A stretch of 6,360 bases of DNA. Origin: an uncultured bacterium. GTDB lineage: Bacteria; Planctomycetota; Phycisphaerae; Phycisphaerales; SM1A02. This document shows positions 1-5,520 of the stretch, in pieces. Position 1 is the stretch's first letter, and every line of letters starts with the position of its first letter. The position numbers and the translations under genes were made by a program. The notes under the pieces were generated by a model that was not told the origin of the DNA, searched no databases, and saw nothing but the letters and a program-made list of their open reading frames with translations. Where the stretch lies: assembly GCA_903918555.1 (NCBI GenBank), contig CAIXEV010000059.1, positions 1 to 6,360 of the forward strand, given 5' to 3'.

Positions 1-1055
1 ACATCCAGTCCGTCGCCGACGACCTCTGCATCATCAAGAGCATGACCACCGAGGCGATCAACCACGATCCCGCGGTCACCTTCATGAACACGGGCAACCA
101 GCTGCCCGGCTACGCGAGCATGGGCGCGTGGGCGAGCTACGGTCTCGGCAGCGAGAACGCGAACCTGCCCGCGTTCATCGTGCTCGTGTCGCAGGGCTCG
201 GGCAAGAACCCCGGGCAACCGATCTTCTCGCGCCTCTGGGGCAGCGGTTTCCTGCCGTCGTCGCACCAGGGCGTCGGCTTCCGGCCAGGCGGAAACCCCG
301 TGCCGTACCTCGCGAACCCGGACGGTGTCGACCGCGACGCGCGGCGCGCGCAGCTTGACGATCTTGTCAAGCTGAACACGATGCACGCGGCCTCTGCGGG
401 CGACCCGGAGACGCTCGCGCGCATCGAGGCCTACGAGATGGCGTTCCGCATGCAGTCGTCGGTGCCCGAGCTCGCGGACATCTCCGACGAGAAGCCCGAG
501 ACGCTCGAACTCTACGGCCCCGAGGTGCGCCGTCCCGGCAGCTACGCGGCGAACTGCCTGCTCGGCCGGCGGCTGCTCGAGCGCGGCGTGCGCTTCGTGC
601 AGCTCTTCCACCGCGGCTGGGACCAGCACATCGCGCTCGGCACGCAGCTGCCGAACCAGTGCCGCGATGTCGACCAGCCGACCGCCGCCGTGCTCAAGGA
701 CCTCAAGGCGCGCGGCATGCTCGACGACACGCTCGTCGTCTTCGCGACCGAGTTCGGCCGCACCGCGTTCAGCCAGGGCGGCTACGGCGACCCGAGCGCG
801 GGCCGCGACCACCACGGCCGCTGCTTCAGCGTGTGGCTCGCGGGCGGCGGCATCAAGGGCGGCATCGAGTACGGCAAGACCGACGACTTCTCGTACAACA
901 TCGTCGAGAATCCCGTCGAAGTGCGCGATTTCCACGCCACGATCCTGCACGCGCTCGGCGTCGACCACGAGCGCTTCACCTATCCGTTCCGCGGCCTCGA
1001 TGTGAAGCTGACCGGCGTCGAGAAGGCGCGCGTCGTGCGCGAGATCCTCGCGTAG
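1..1055 (+). CDS. DUF1501 domain-containing protein, C-terminal part (5' truncated by window edge)
   Basis: The reading frame is open from base 3 (first full codon) to the TAG at 1053-1055; the residues before the Met at 42 (IQSVADDLCIIKS) already match the family, so that Met is internal and the true start lies outside the window. DUF1501 proteins belong to the alkaline phosphatase/sulfatase-like superfamily, are usually 430-500 residues with a Tat-type signal, and are abundant in planctomycetes, often beside DUF1549/DUF1553 genes. Numbering from the Met at 42, visible family motifs are TEAINHDP (3-10), GWDQH (192-196), ATEFGRT (235-241), GRDHHG (254-259) and DFHATILHALG (296-306). The Asp/His-rich motifs resemble metal-binding positions of the superfamily, but the reaction is not known. 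Codons are almost all G/C-ending (hand count: 3 A/T-ending in the first 60 after base 42). The last 26 bases of the gene recur at 2931-2956 beyond the next two genes. The family call is firm; the function is not. Confidence 0.93.
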   Translation, partial: IQSVADDLCIIKSMTTEAINHDPAVTFMNTGNQLPGYASMGAWASYGLGSENANLPAFIVLVSQGSGKNPGQPIFSRLWGSGFLPSSHQGVGFRPGGNPVPYLANPDGVDRDARRAQLDDLVKLNTMHAASAGDPETLARIEAYEMAFRMQSSVPELADISDEKPETLELYGPEVRRPGSYAANCLLGRRLLERGVRFVQLFHRGWDQHIALGTQLPNQCRDVDQPTAAVLKDLKARGMLDDTLVVFATEFGRTAFSQGGYGDPSAGRDHHGRCFSVWLAGGGIKGGIEYGKTDDFSYNIVENPVEVRDFHATILHALGVDHERFTYPFRGLDVKLTGVEKARVVREILA

Positions 1056-1058
1056 GCG
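1030..1058 (+). repeat. Left copy of 29-base direct repeat flanking the nucleotidyltransferase pair
   Basis: Bases 1030-1058 match 2931-2959 at 28 of 29 positions. The first 23 bases are identical, there is one mismatch (T1053 against A2954), then five more matches; identity stops at both outer edges. This left copy encodes the C-terminal tail VVREILA and the TAG stop of the DUF1501 gene, so it is the resident copy. Inside it lies a perfect dyad, CGCGAG-ATC-CTCGCG (1038-1052). Confidence 0.85.
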
Positions 1059-1080
1059 TTGGATCGCGACGCATACGGCG

Positions 1081-1116
1081 CCCGAGGAAGGGACGGAGTG
1101 CTCTCGGGAGCCCGAG
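1081..1116 (+). other. Overlapping inverted repeats in the leader before the nucleotidyltransferase pair
   Basis: Three half-sites are present: CCCGAG (1081-1086), CTCGGG (1103-1108) and CCCGAG (1111-1116). The middle one can pair with either neighbour, giving two mutually exclusive 6 bp stems: a 16-base loop with the first, or a 2-base gap with the last, the latter sterically poor as a hairpin. No T-run follows, so this is not a classical intrinsic terminator. It could be an operator-like dyad, a weak terminator for the DUF1501 gene, or chance in GC-rich DNA. Confidence 0.25.
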
Positions 1117-1166
1117 GGGCGATACCATCTGTCCACTCAGTCGAGACGAAGTGAGCATCCCGTCGC

Positions 1167-2147
1167 GTGCCGTCACGCATGCCGTATCGCGATCCAGACC
1201 AGCACTCCCTTCCACCGGTCCTTCCCGTCGGGACAGCGGTGGTGCTTCGCTCGGAGCTGCGGGCCGAGTCGGGCGCATCCGTCCATCCCGCAGGGGCGGC
1301 GGCGTTGGTCGTGCGCTCGCCCGTCGAGCCGTCGCATGCGTACACGCTTCGTTTTCCCGGCGGCGACGAGTGCGAGGTGGCGGGCGATGTCGCAAGCCTC
1401 GTCCTGCAGCCGCTCGGCAGCTTCCAGGCGAGCAGCGCCGGCGGAGGGAGGAGCGACATCGACGATCATGCGCTGCGCGGGCTGATCGTGTATCGCTGCG
1501 TGATCGGGTCGCGCGCGTATGGACTCGATCGCGGATCGAGCGATACCGATCGGCGCGGCATCTACCTGCCCACCGCACGCATGCACTGGTCGGTGTTTGG
1601 CGTGCCCGAGCAGCTCGAGGACCCCGCCGCACAGGAGTGCTACTGGGAGGTCGGGAAGTTCATCCGACTTGGGCTGAAGGCGAACCCGAATGTCCTCGAA
1701 ACGCTGTGGACGCCGCTCGTCGAACACGTCGACCCGATCGTGAAGCCACTGCTTGACGAGCGGGAGATCTTCCTCTCGAAGCTGATCTTCCAGACCTTCA
1801 ACGGCTACGCGCTTTCGCAGTTCCGGAAGATGGAGCAGGACATCCGCACCACCGGCGAGGTGAAGTGGAAGCACGCCATGCACCTCATCCGCGTGCTCCT
1901 TGCCGGGGTTGCCGCACTGCGCACGGAGCGCCTCGACCTGCGCGTCGGCGATCGGCGGGACGAGCTGCTTGCGATCCGCGACGGACTGGTGCCATGGAAT
2001 CGCGTCGACGCGATCCGCCGCGCGCTGCACGAGGACTTCCAGCGCGCGTTCGTCGCCAGCCGGCTTCCCGAGACCCCGAACTTCGGCAGGGCGAACGAGA
2101 TCCTGATCGCGATTCGCGCCGAGGTTGCGCGGAGGGAAACCGCATGA
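1167..2147 (+). CDS. RlaP/YcgL-like nucleotidyltransferase (DNA polymerase beta superfamily), first of a tandem pair
   Basis: This 326-residue protein resembles COG3541/PF10127, a DNA polymerase beta-type nucleotidyltransferase family called RlaP because members occur beside RNA-repair ligases. Residues about 17-80 look like a small beta-barrel (SH3-like) domain with the pattern LPVGTAVVLR...YTLRFPGGDECEV. The catalytic signature is GSRAYGLDRGSSDTD (114-128), with Asp126 and Asp128 as the expected metal ligands. Family blocks follow: EVGKFIRLGLKANPNVLETL (161-180) and a helical region KWKHAMHLIRVLLAG (233-247). The third catalytic acid, Asp81 in the paralogue next door, aligns here with Gln156 (AAQECYWEV), so activity may be reduced or altered. 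The start is uncertain: GTG 1167 is the longest choice and ATG 1179 an alternative; neither has a strong Shine-Dalgarno sequence, and an in-frame stop at 1152 rules out a longer protein. The 3' end overlaps the next gene by four bases. The substrate is unknown. Confidence 0.88.
   Translation: MPSRMPYRDPDQHSLPPVLPVGTAVVLRSELRAESGASVHPAGAAALVVRSPVEPSHAYTLRFPGGDECEVAGDVASLVLQPLGSFQASSAGGGRSDIDDHALRGLIVYRCVIGSRAYGLDRGSSDTDRRGIYLPTARMHWSVFGVPEQLEDPAAQECYWEVGKFIRLGLKANPNVLETLWTPLVEHVDPIVKPLLDEREIFLSKLIFQTFNGYALSQFRKMEQDIRTTGEVKWKHAMHLIRVLLAGVAALRTERLDLRVGDRRDELLAIRDGLVPWNRVDAIRRALHEDFQRAFVASRLPETPNFGRANEILIAIRAEVARRETA
2131..2136 (+). promoter_or_regulatory. Strong ribosome binding site for the second nucleotidyltransferase
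   Basis: GGAGGG at 2131-2136 lies inside the end of the first nucleotidyltransferase gene, seven bases before the ATG at 2144. It settles the start of the second gene, whose frame stays open for a further 93 codons upstream without family similarity. With the ATGA overlap it indicates coupled translation. Confidence 0.85.
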
Positions 2148-2929
2148 CCAACCAGAGGCGCCATCTCCATCCCGACGCAGGCATCTGCGAGGCCATCGCC
2201 GCGCGGCACCCGAAGCCGCTCGTGTTCGCCACGGTGAGCGGGGCGCATCTCTATGGATTCCCGTCGGCGGACTCGGACTACGACGTTCGCGGCGTCCACC
2301 TGATGTCGCTGCACGAGGCGCTCTCCATGAAGGAGGCGACCGGGACGATCGAGTCGGCGGGCGTCGAGCATGGCGTCGAGATCGATCTCGTCACGCACGA
2401 GGTCAGGAAGTTCATGGGCCTGATGCTGCGTCCGAACGGCTACGTCCTCGAGCAGCTGCTCTCGCCCATCGTCATCCGCACCACCCCTGAGCACGAGGAG
2501 CTGCGTGCCCTGGCTCCTGCGTGCATCACGCGTTTCCATGCCAACCACTACCTCGGCTTCGCGAGAAATCAGTACGACCTCTTCTCGCGGGAAGACCCGC
2601 CGCGCGTGAAGCCGCTGCTCTACGTGTTCCGCGTGCTGCTGACGGGAATCGAGCTCATGCGGACCGGCGTCATCGAGGCGAACATCGTTCGGCTGAACGA
2701 CTCGCACGGGCTTTCCTATCTCGATGATCTGATCGCTCGCAAGATCGATGGCGCCGAGAAGTCGAGGCTGAGCATGGGCGACCTCGAGTTCTACACGCGC
2801 GAATACGAGCGGCTGTCGGCGCTTCTCGTCGAGGAGGCCGGGCGCACGCACCTGCCGGAGAAGGCCACCGCGCACGATGCGCTCGACGACCTTCTGCTGA
2901 GGCTGCGTCTTGCTTCAGGCGCCAAGTGA
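2144..2929 (+). CDS. RlaP/YcgL-like nucleotidyltransferase, second of a tandem pair
   Basis: This 261-residue protein is a paralogue of the upstream one without the N-terminal beta-barrel domain. The nucleotidyltransferase signature SGAHLYGFPSADSDYDVRG spans residues 32-50, with Asp45 and Asp47 as metal ligands. A third acid, Asp81, is present in GVEIDLVTHEVRKF (77-90), so the triad looks complete. The shared blocks follow: a family segment at 87-108 ending VLEQLLSP, and a helix KPLLYVFRVLLTGIELMRTG (156-175) that aligns with the corresponding helix of its partner. The start at 2144 is supported by the GGAGGG site and by the family N-terminus; the ATG overlaps the upstream TGA. PF10127 proteins are proposed to act in RNA repair by transferring nucleotides to damaged ends, from comparative genomics rather than broad biochemistry. 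No RNA ligase lies in this window, so the role here is open; it could be one subunit of a heteromeric enzyme with its neighbour. Codon use is mildly more A/T-ending than in the flanking genes. Confidence 0.9.
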   Translation: MTNQRRHLHPDAGICEAIAARHPKPLVFATVSGAHLYGFPSADSDYDVRGVHLMSLHEALSMKEATGTIESAGVEHGVEIDLVTHEVRKFMGLMLRPNGYVLEQLLSPIVIRTTPEHEELRALAPACITRFHANHYLGFARNQYDLFSREDPPRVKPLLYVFRVLLTGIELMRTGVIEANIVRLNDSHGLSYLDDLIARKIDGAEKSRLSMGDLEFYTREYERLSALLVEEAGRTHLPEKATAHDALDDLLLRLRLASGAK

Positions 2930-2930
2930 G

Positions 2931-2959
2931 GCGTCGTGCGCGAGATCCTCGCGAAGGCG
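2931..2959 (+). repeat. Right copy of 29-base direct repeat (orphan end of the DUF1501 gene)
   Basis: This copy matches 1030-1058 at 28 of 29 positions. It starts one base after the TGA of the second nucleotidyltransferase (2927-2929) and ends at the base before the stop of the convergent PH gene (2960-2962), so it fills the whole gap. The codon that is TAG in the left copy is AAG here, and no gene uses the sequence. Because it is non-coding, shared protein constraint cannot explain the identity. Its dyad CGCGAG-ATC-CTCGCG lies at 2939-2953 and might also form a small hairpin between the convergent genes. Confidence 0.85.
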
Positions 2960-3514
2960 CTACCCGCGCCGCTCGCGCAAGAGCACCGCGATCTCGTCAA
3001 GCTTCGCGAGCATCGCGCGCATGAGCGCCGTCTGATCCTCGCCCGCCGCGACCGCCGATGCGCTCGGCGCGTGCGCGCCGTGGCGCAGCGCGTCGCGCCG
3101 CTCGATGATCTTGTTGCGGAACTCGTGCGCGTCGATGATGCCCGTCAGCTGCATGTCGTGCGCCTGGCCCATGCTGTGACCGGCCGTCTCGAACTTCAGC
3201 GTCGCCAGCTGGAACTTCTTCAGCACCGGGCCCTCGATGAAGGTGACATCCTGGATGTTCTCGAGCGGGATCGTCTTCTCGACCTGGAAGAGGATGCCCT
3301 TTCGAAACCGCAGCGCCTTCGCGTCGAGCGTGCACTGCAGGAGATCGAAGTAGTGCCGCGACCACCACTGTCCGACGCCGCAGAACCAGATCAGCGCGAT
3401 CGGCGCGCCGATGATCGTGCACAGCATCGTGAGGCCGATGGACACGAGGAGATACGGCCGGTAGAGCGGGTTGAACTTCGCGACCACGAGGTCGGCGGCG
3501 GGTGCGGTCTGCAT
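2960..3514 (-). CDS. Membrane-anchored bacterial PH-domain protein (bPH2/DUF304-like)
   Basis: The 184-residue protein has a hydrophobic stretch at residues 20-50, long enough for a tight two-helix hairpin or one long helix. A bacterial pleckstrin-homology-like domain follows at about 58-137. The diagnostic pattern is RKGILFQVEKTIPLENIQDV (71-90), then a Gly-Pro-Val-Leu turn (95-98), ATLKFETAG (104-112) and a closing GIIDAHEFRNKI segment (125-136). This is the PF03703 type (YdbS/YdbT-like), whose members sit on the inner face of the cytoplasmic membrane with unclear roles. The tail has a low-complexity linker (about 145-160) and an amphipathic helix TALMRAMLAKLDEIAVLLRE (162-181) that could mediate oligomerisation or partner binding. 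The ATG at 3514 is 19 bases downstream of the SbtA-like stop, so the two are probably co-transcribed; no strong Shine-Dalgarno is seen. The stop adjoins the right direct repeat. The fold call is good; the function is unknown. Confidence 0.85.
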   Translation of the reverse strand: MQTAPAADLVVAKFNPLYRPYLLVSIGLTMLCTIIGAPIALIWFCGVGQWWSRHYFDLLQCTLDAKALRFRKGILFQVEKTIPLENIQDVTFIEGPVLKKFQLATLKFETAGHSMGQAHDMQLTGIIDAHEFRNKIIERRDALRHGAHAPSASAVAAGEDQTALMRAMLAKLDEIAVLLRERRG

Positions 3515-3533
3515 GAGGCGGATGCTACCCGCG

Positions 3534-4523
3534 TCACTCGCCGCCGCAGAGCATCTTCGCGACCGCGAGGTAGAGCGGGATTCCGACGACGATGTTGAAC
3601 GGGAAGGTCACCGCAAGCGCGAGTCCGATGTAGATCGAGGGCTCCGCCTTCGGGATCGCGATGCGCACGGCCGCCGGCACGGCGATGTAGCTCGCGCTTG
3701 CCGCAAGCACGGCGAGCAGCGTGGCGTCGCCAACCGAAAGGCCGCACAGCTTCGCGAGCACGAGCGCGATCGCCGCGCCGATCGGTGGGAACACGAGGCC
3801 GAACACGACGAGCGACCAGCCGCGCTCGATGAAGCCGCGGAAACGCCGCGCCGCAAGGATGCCGAGATCCAGCAGGAAGAACACGAGGACGCCGTTGAAG
3901 AGGTCCTTGCACAGCGGCTTGAATGCCTCGAAGCCGCGCTCGCGCGTCACAAGCCCGATGACCAGGCTGCCCAGAAGCAGCAGGACGGGCCCATTCAGGA
4001 ACGCTTCATGGAGAAGATGGCCCCAGCCCATCGACTGCTTGCTGTTGTCGCCGCTGGCATTCGCCTCCGCACGCTCGGCGCGGCGCAGCAGGATGATGCT
4101 CACCACGATCGCCGGCGACTCCATCAGCGCCATGACGGCGACCATGTGTCCGCCGTACACCACGCCGGCGGCGTCGAGCATGCTCGAGGCGGTCAGGAAG
4201 GTCACCGCGCTGACCGAGCCGTAGCAGGCCGCGGCCGCGGCGGCGTTGTGGATGCCGATCTTCCTGCGGAGGATCGCGAACACCGCGAACGGCATCACCG
4301 CGCTGAGCGCGATCCCGAGCGCGGTCGCCACCACCGCGTGGCGCGTGACGCCGCTCTGGGCGATCTTCACGCCGCCGGTGAAGCCGATCGCCCACAGCAG
4401 GTAGAGCGACATCAGCTTGGTCACCGCGCGCGGGACGCGCAGGTTCGACTTGACCAACGCCGCGACCGCTCCAAGCACGAAGAAGAGGACGGGCGGGCTG
4501 ATCGAGATCGAGGAGAGACTCAT
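3534..4523 (-). CDS. SbtA-like sodium-dependent bicarbonate permease (DUF897/PF05982)
   Basis: This is a 329-residue integral membrane protein of about ten helices, from the family whose cyanobacterial member SbtA imports bicarbonate with sodium across the cytoplasmic membrane. Family landmarks, numbered from the Met at 4523, are SPPVLFFVLG (9-18), GFTGGVKIA (47-55), CYGSVSAVTFLTASS (100-114), ALMESPAIVVS (132-142), FPPIGA (245-250), AASASYIAVPAAVRIAIPKA (274-293) and TFPFNIVVGIPLYL (306-319). The GSVSAVTF and ASASYIAVPAA segments are the equivalent half-repeat motifs that line the substrate site in SbtA. An in-frame ATG at 4574 would add 17 polar residues. The 4523 start is preferred because homologous N-termini begin just before the first helix, though neither start has a clear Shine-Dalgarno. 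No PII-like sbtB partner is present; the downstream neighbour is the PH-domain gene. Family membership is solid, but bicarbonate as substrate is transferred from cyanobacteria and may not hold in a heterotrophic planctomycete. Confidence 0.92.
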   Translation of the reverse strand: MSLSSISISPPVLFFVLGAVAALVKSNLRVPRAVTKLMSLYLLWAIGFTGGVKIAQSGVTRHAVVATALGIALSAVMPFAVFAILRRKIGIHNAAAAAACYGSVSAVTFLTASSMLDAAGVVYGGHMVAVMALMESPAIVVSIILLRRAERAEANASGDNSKQSMGWGHLLHEAFLNGPVLLLLGSLVIGLVTRERGFEAFKPLCKDLFNGVLVFFLLDLGILAARRFRGFIERGWSLVVFGLVFPPIGAAIALVLAKLCGLSVGDATLLAVLAASASYIAVPAAVRIAIPKAEPSIYIGLALAVTFPFNIVVGIPLYLAVAKMLCGGE

Positions 4524-4578
4524 TCGATTCGGAAAACATACCGAAACCTCGGCGTGCATGCCGTTGCCGAACACGCAT

Positions 4579-4612
4579 GCGCCGCGCGACCATACCGACG
4601 GTCGCGCGGCGC
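4579..4612 (-). terminator. GC-rich 13 bp hairpin between the first PEP-CTERM-like gene and the SbtA-like gene
   Basis: GCGCCGCGCGACC (4579-4591) pairs perfectly with GGTCGCGCGGCGC (4600-4612) around an eight-base loop. It lies 29 bases beyond the stop of the PEP-CTERM-like gene in the direction of transcription and before the SbtA-like start, so it probably ends the PEP-CTERM-like transcript. The bases after it on the minus strand are not T-rich, so it is not a textbook intrinsic terminator. It might instead lie in the SbtA-like leader as a regulatory or stabilising stem. Confidence 0.6.
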
Positions 4613-4641
4613 GCGTTGGTTCGGATGTGGGCGCGCAGCGC

Positions 4642-5292
4642 TCAGCGGCGGCGGTTCCTGCGCCCCGCGATGCCCGCGAGCCCGAGCAGCGCGGCGGCGC
4701 CAGGGCCGGGGATGGACTGGGTGAGGACGCGCAGTTCGGCGATGTAGTTCGGGTGGCCGGCGAACGCGTTCGCCCAGAGGACGAAGTTGAGCGTGTTGCC
4801 AGTCACGGTGTACGAGCTCGCGCCGAGGTTGGTGCTGTGGCTGCGGAGCGGGTTGCCCGTGAGGTACGAGGTGCCGAACGCGCCGAGCGGGCCGTCGCTG
4901 ATGTCGAGCAGGTTGTTCTCGTAGATCACGGCGATGATGTTGCCCGAGAAGGTGACCGAGCCTTGGGCGACCGCGACGCCTGAAGCAGCGTCGAAGTGGA
5001 TCATGTGCGAGTCGAACACGCCGCCCACGACGACCGGACCGAACGAGCCGCCGGTCCACGATCCGTTGCCGATGGTGTTCGCAAGCAGCGCGGTCGAGAA
5101 GGCGCCGCTCTGCTCGTTCCAGCAGTAGGCCGGCGGACCGACGAGCGCGCCCGAGGCGGTGATCGGCGGAGGCGCGATCTGCAATGCCTGGCCCGAGACC
5201 GAGGTGATCGCGGCGGAGGCGGGCGTGGCGAGCGCGAGCGTGGCGAGCGCGATCGGGGCGAGGAGCGAGAGGATGGCGGGTGCGTTCTTCAT
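4642..5292 (-). CDS. Exported PEP-CTERM-like protein of unknown function
   Basis: The 216-residue protein starts at the ATG at 5292, which has an AAGAAGGA ribosome binding site seven bases upstream and begins a typical signal peptide (MKNAPAILSLLAPIALATL..., cleavage likely after ATPASA, residue 27). The frame stays open 54 codons further upstream, but that part is Arg/Pro-rich and would bury the signal, so it is rejected. The mature part is Gly/Ser/Thr/Asn-rich with alternating hydrophobic stretches, suggesting a beta-sandwich; no known domain is recognised. The C-terminus is a sorting signal: IPGPGAAALLGLAGIAG (194-210), a short hydrophobic helix, then the basic tail RRNRRR. This matches the PEP-CTERM layout with the canonical Pro-Glu-Pro replaced by Pro-Gly-Pro. 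In such systems an exosortase recognises the tail during export and surface attachment. Two Asn-X-Ser/Thr sequons occur (NGSW, residues 76-79; none is known to be used). Confidence 0.85.
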   Translation of the reverse strand: MKNAPAILSLLAPIALATLALATPASAAITSVSGQALQIAPPPITASGALVGPPAYCWNEQSGAFSTALLANTIGNGSWTGGSFGPVVVGGVFDSHMIHFDAASGVAVAQGSVTFSGNIIAVIYENNLLDISDGPLGAFGTSYLTGNPLRSHSTNLGASSYTVTGNTLNFVLWANAFAGHPNYIAELRVLTQSIPGPGAAALLGLAGIAGRRNRRR

Positions 5293-5299
5293 GATTTGT

Positions 5300-5307
5300 T
5301 CCTTCTT
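5300..5307 (-). promoter_or_regulatory. Ribosome binding site that decides the start of the first PEP-CTERM-like gene
   Basis: The minus-strand sequence AAGAAGGA is spaced seven bases from the ATG at 5290-5292. It selects the Met that begins the signal peptide over upstream in-frame Met codons in the 228-base gap between the two PEP-CTERM-like genes. The rest of that gap (5308-5414) should hold the promoter, but no convincing -35/-10 pair is visible. Confidence 0.8.
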
Positions 5308-5414
5308 GAGGATTGCGTCGTGAGTGGGTCGGGCGGGTGCCCGTGCGGCGCGCGGGCTGAGGTCCGCGCTCATCAGGCTTCCGCCGCACGCGGTGCCATG
5401 TCTCAGTGGTTGTG

Positions 5415-5450
5415 AAAAAAGACCCGACCCCGCGCGTGGGCGGGGCCGGG
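5415..5450 (-). terminator. Intrinsic terminator after the second PEP-CTERM-like gene
   Basis: Read on the minus strand, CCCGGCCCCGC (5450-5440) pairs with GCGGGGTCGGG (5433-5423) over 11 positions, including one G-T wobble, around the six-base loop CCACGC. The run TCTTTTTT (5422-5415) follows at once. This is a classical Rho-independent terminator, 71 bases after the TAG at 5521-5523. It implies that the two PEP-CTERM-like genes are separate transcription units. Confidence 0.92.
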
Positions 5451-5499
5451 ACATTCGTCGGGATGGTGGATGGTGTGGGCCGCGCGGCGCCTCTCGGTG

Positions 5500-5520
5500 T
5501 CGCGACCATCGGCGTCGCGA
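5500..5520 (-). repeat. Short inverted repeat directly after the second PEP-CTERM-like stop
   Basis: TCGCGAC (5500-5506) and GTCGCGA (5514-5520) are perfect inverted copies around a seven-base loop, abutting the stop codon at 5521-5523. It has no T-run. It may protect the 3' end of the transcript together with the stronger terminator downstream, or be incidental. Confidence 0.35.

Larger units (their letters stand above)
1059..2930 (+). other. Putative inserted cassette carrying two nucleotidyltransferase genes
   Basis: The segment between the two direct repeat copies holds a 108-base leader and the two coupled RlaP-like genes, and nothing else. Removing it with one repeat copy would place the DUF1501 gene directly against the convergent PH-domain gene. 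Its codon use differs from the neighbours. By hand count, 13 of the first 60 codons of the first nucleotidyltransferase, 11 of 60 around its active site and 7 of the first 60 of the second end in A or T. The comparable counts are 3 of 60 (DUF1501, two places) and 4 of 60 (PH gene). No integrase, transposase or inverted terminal repeat is visible, so the mobilisation route is unknown. Insertion is inferred from the repeats and composition. Confidence 0.5.

Noticed and set aside
659..1756. A 365-codon plus-strand frame running from inside DUF1501 through the leader into the first nucleotidyltransferase.
   Set aside because: It is Arg-rich and motif-free, and crosses two real genes in another frame, so it cannot be a fusion of them.
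1865..2143. A 93-codon upstream extension of the second nucleotidyltransferase.
   Set aside because: The extension is Arg/Pro-rich, overlaps the first gene almost entirely and has no family similarity; GGAGGG before the ATG at 2144 marks the real start.
1805..2875. A 356-codon minus-strand frame opposite the nucleotidyltransferases.
   Set aside because: It has no recognisable motifs and mirrors two well-supported plus-strand genes; it is a GC-driven shadow.
4524..4574. A 17-residue longer start for the SbtA-like protein.
   Set aside because: The family begins just before the first membrane helix; the extension is polar and adds nothing recognisable, though it cannot be excluded.
3471..4724. 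A 417-codon open frame on the plus strand opposite the PH-domain and SbtA-like genes.
   Set aside because: The product is highly charged (Arg/Glu/His/Asp-rich) and is the antisense shadow of a hydrophobic membrane protein whose family motifs are unmistakable.
5293..5454. A 54-residue N-terminal extension of the first PEP-CTERM-like protein.
   Set aside because: It would place the signal peptide internally; the ATG at 5292 has a strong, well-spaced ribosome binding site.
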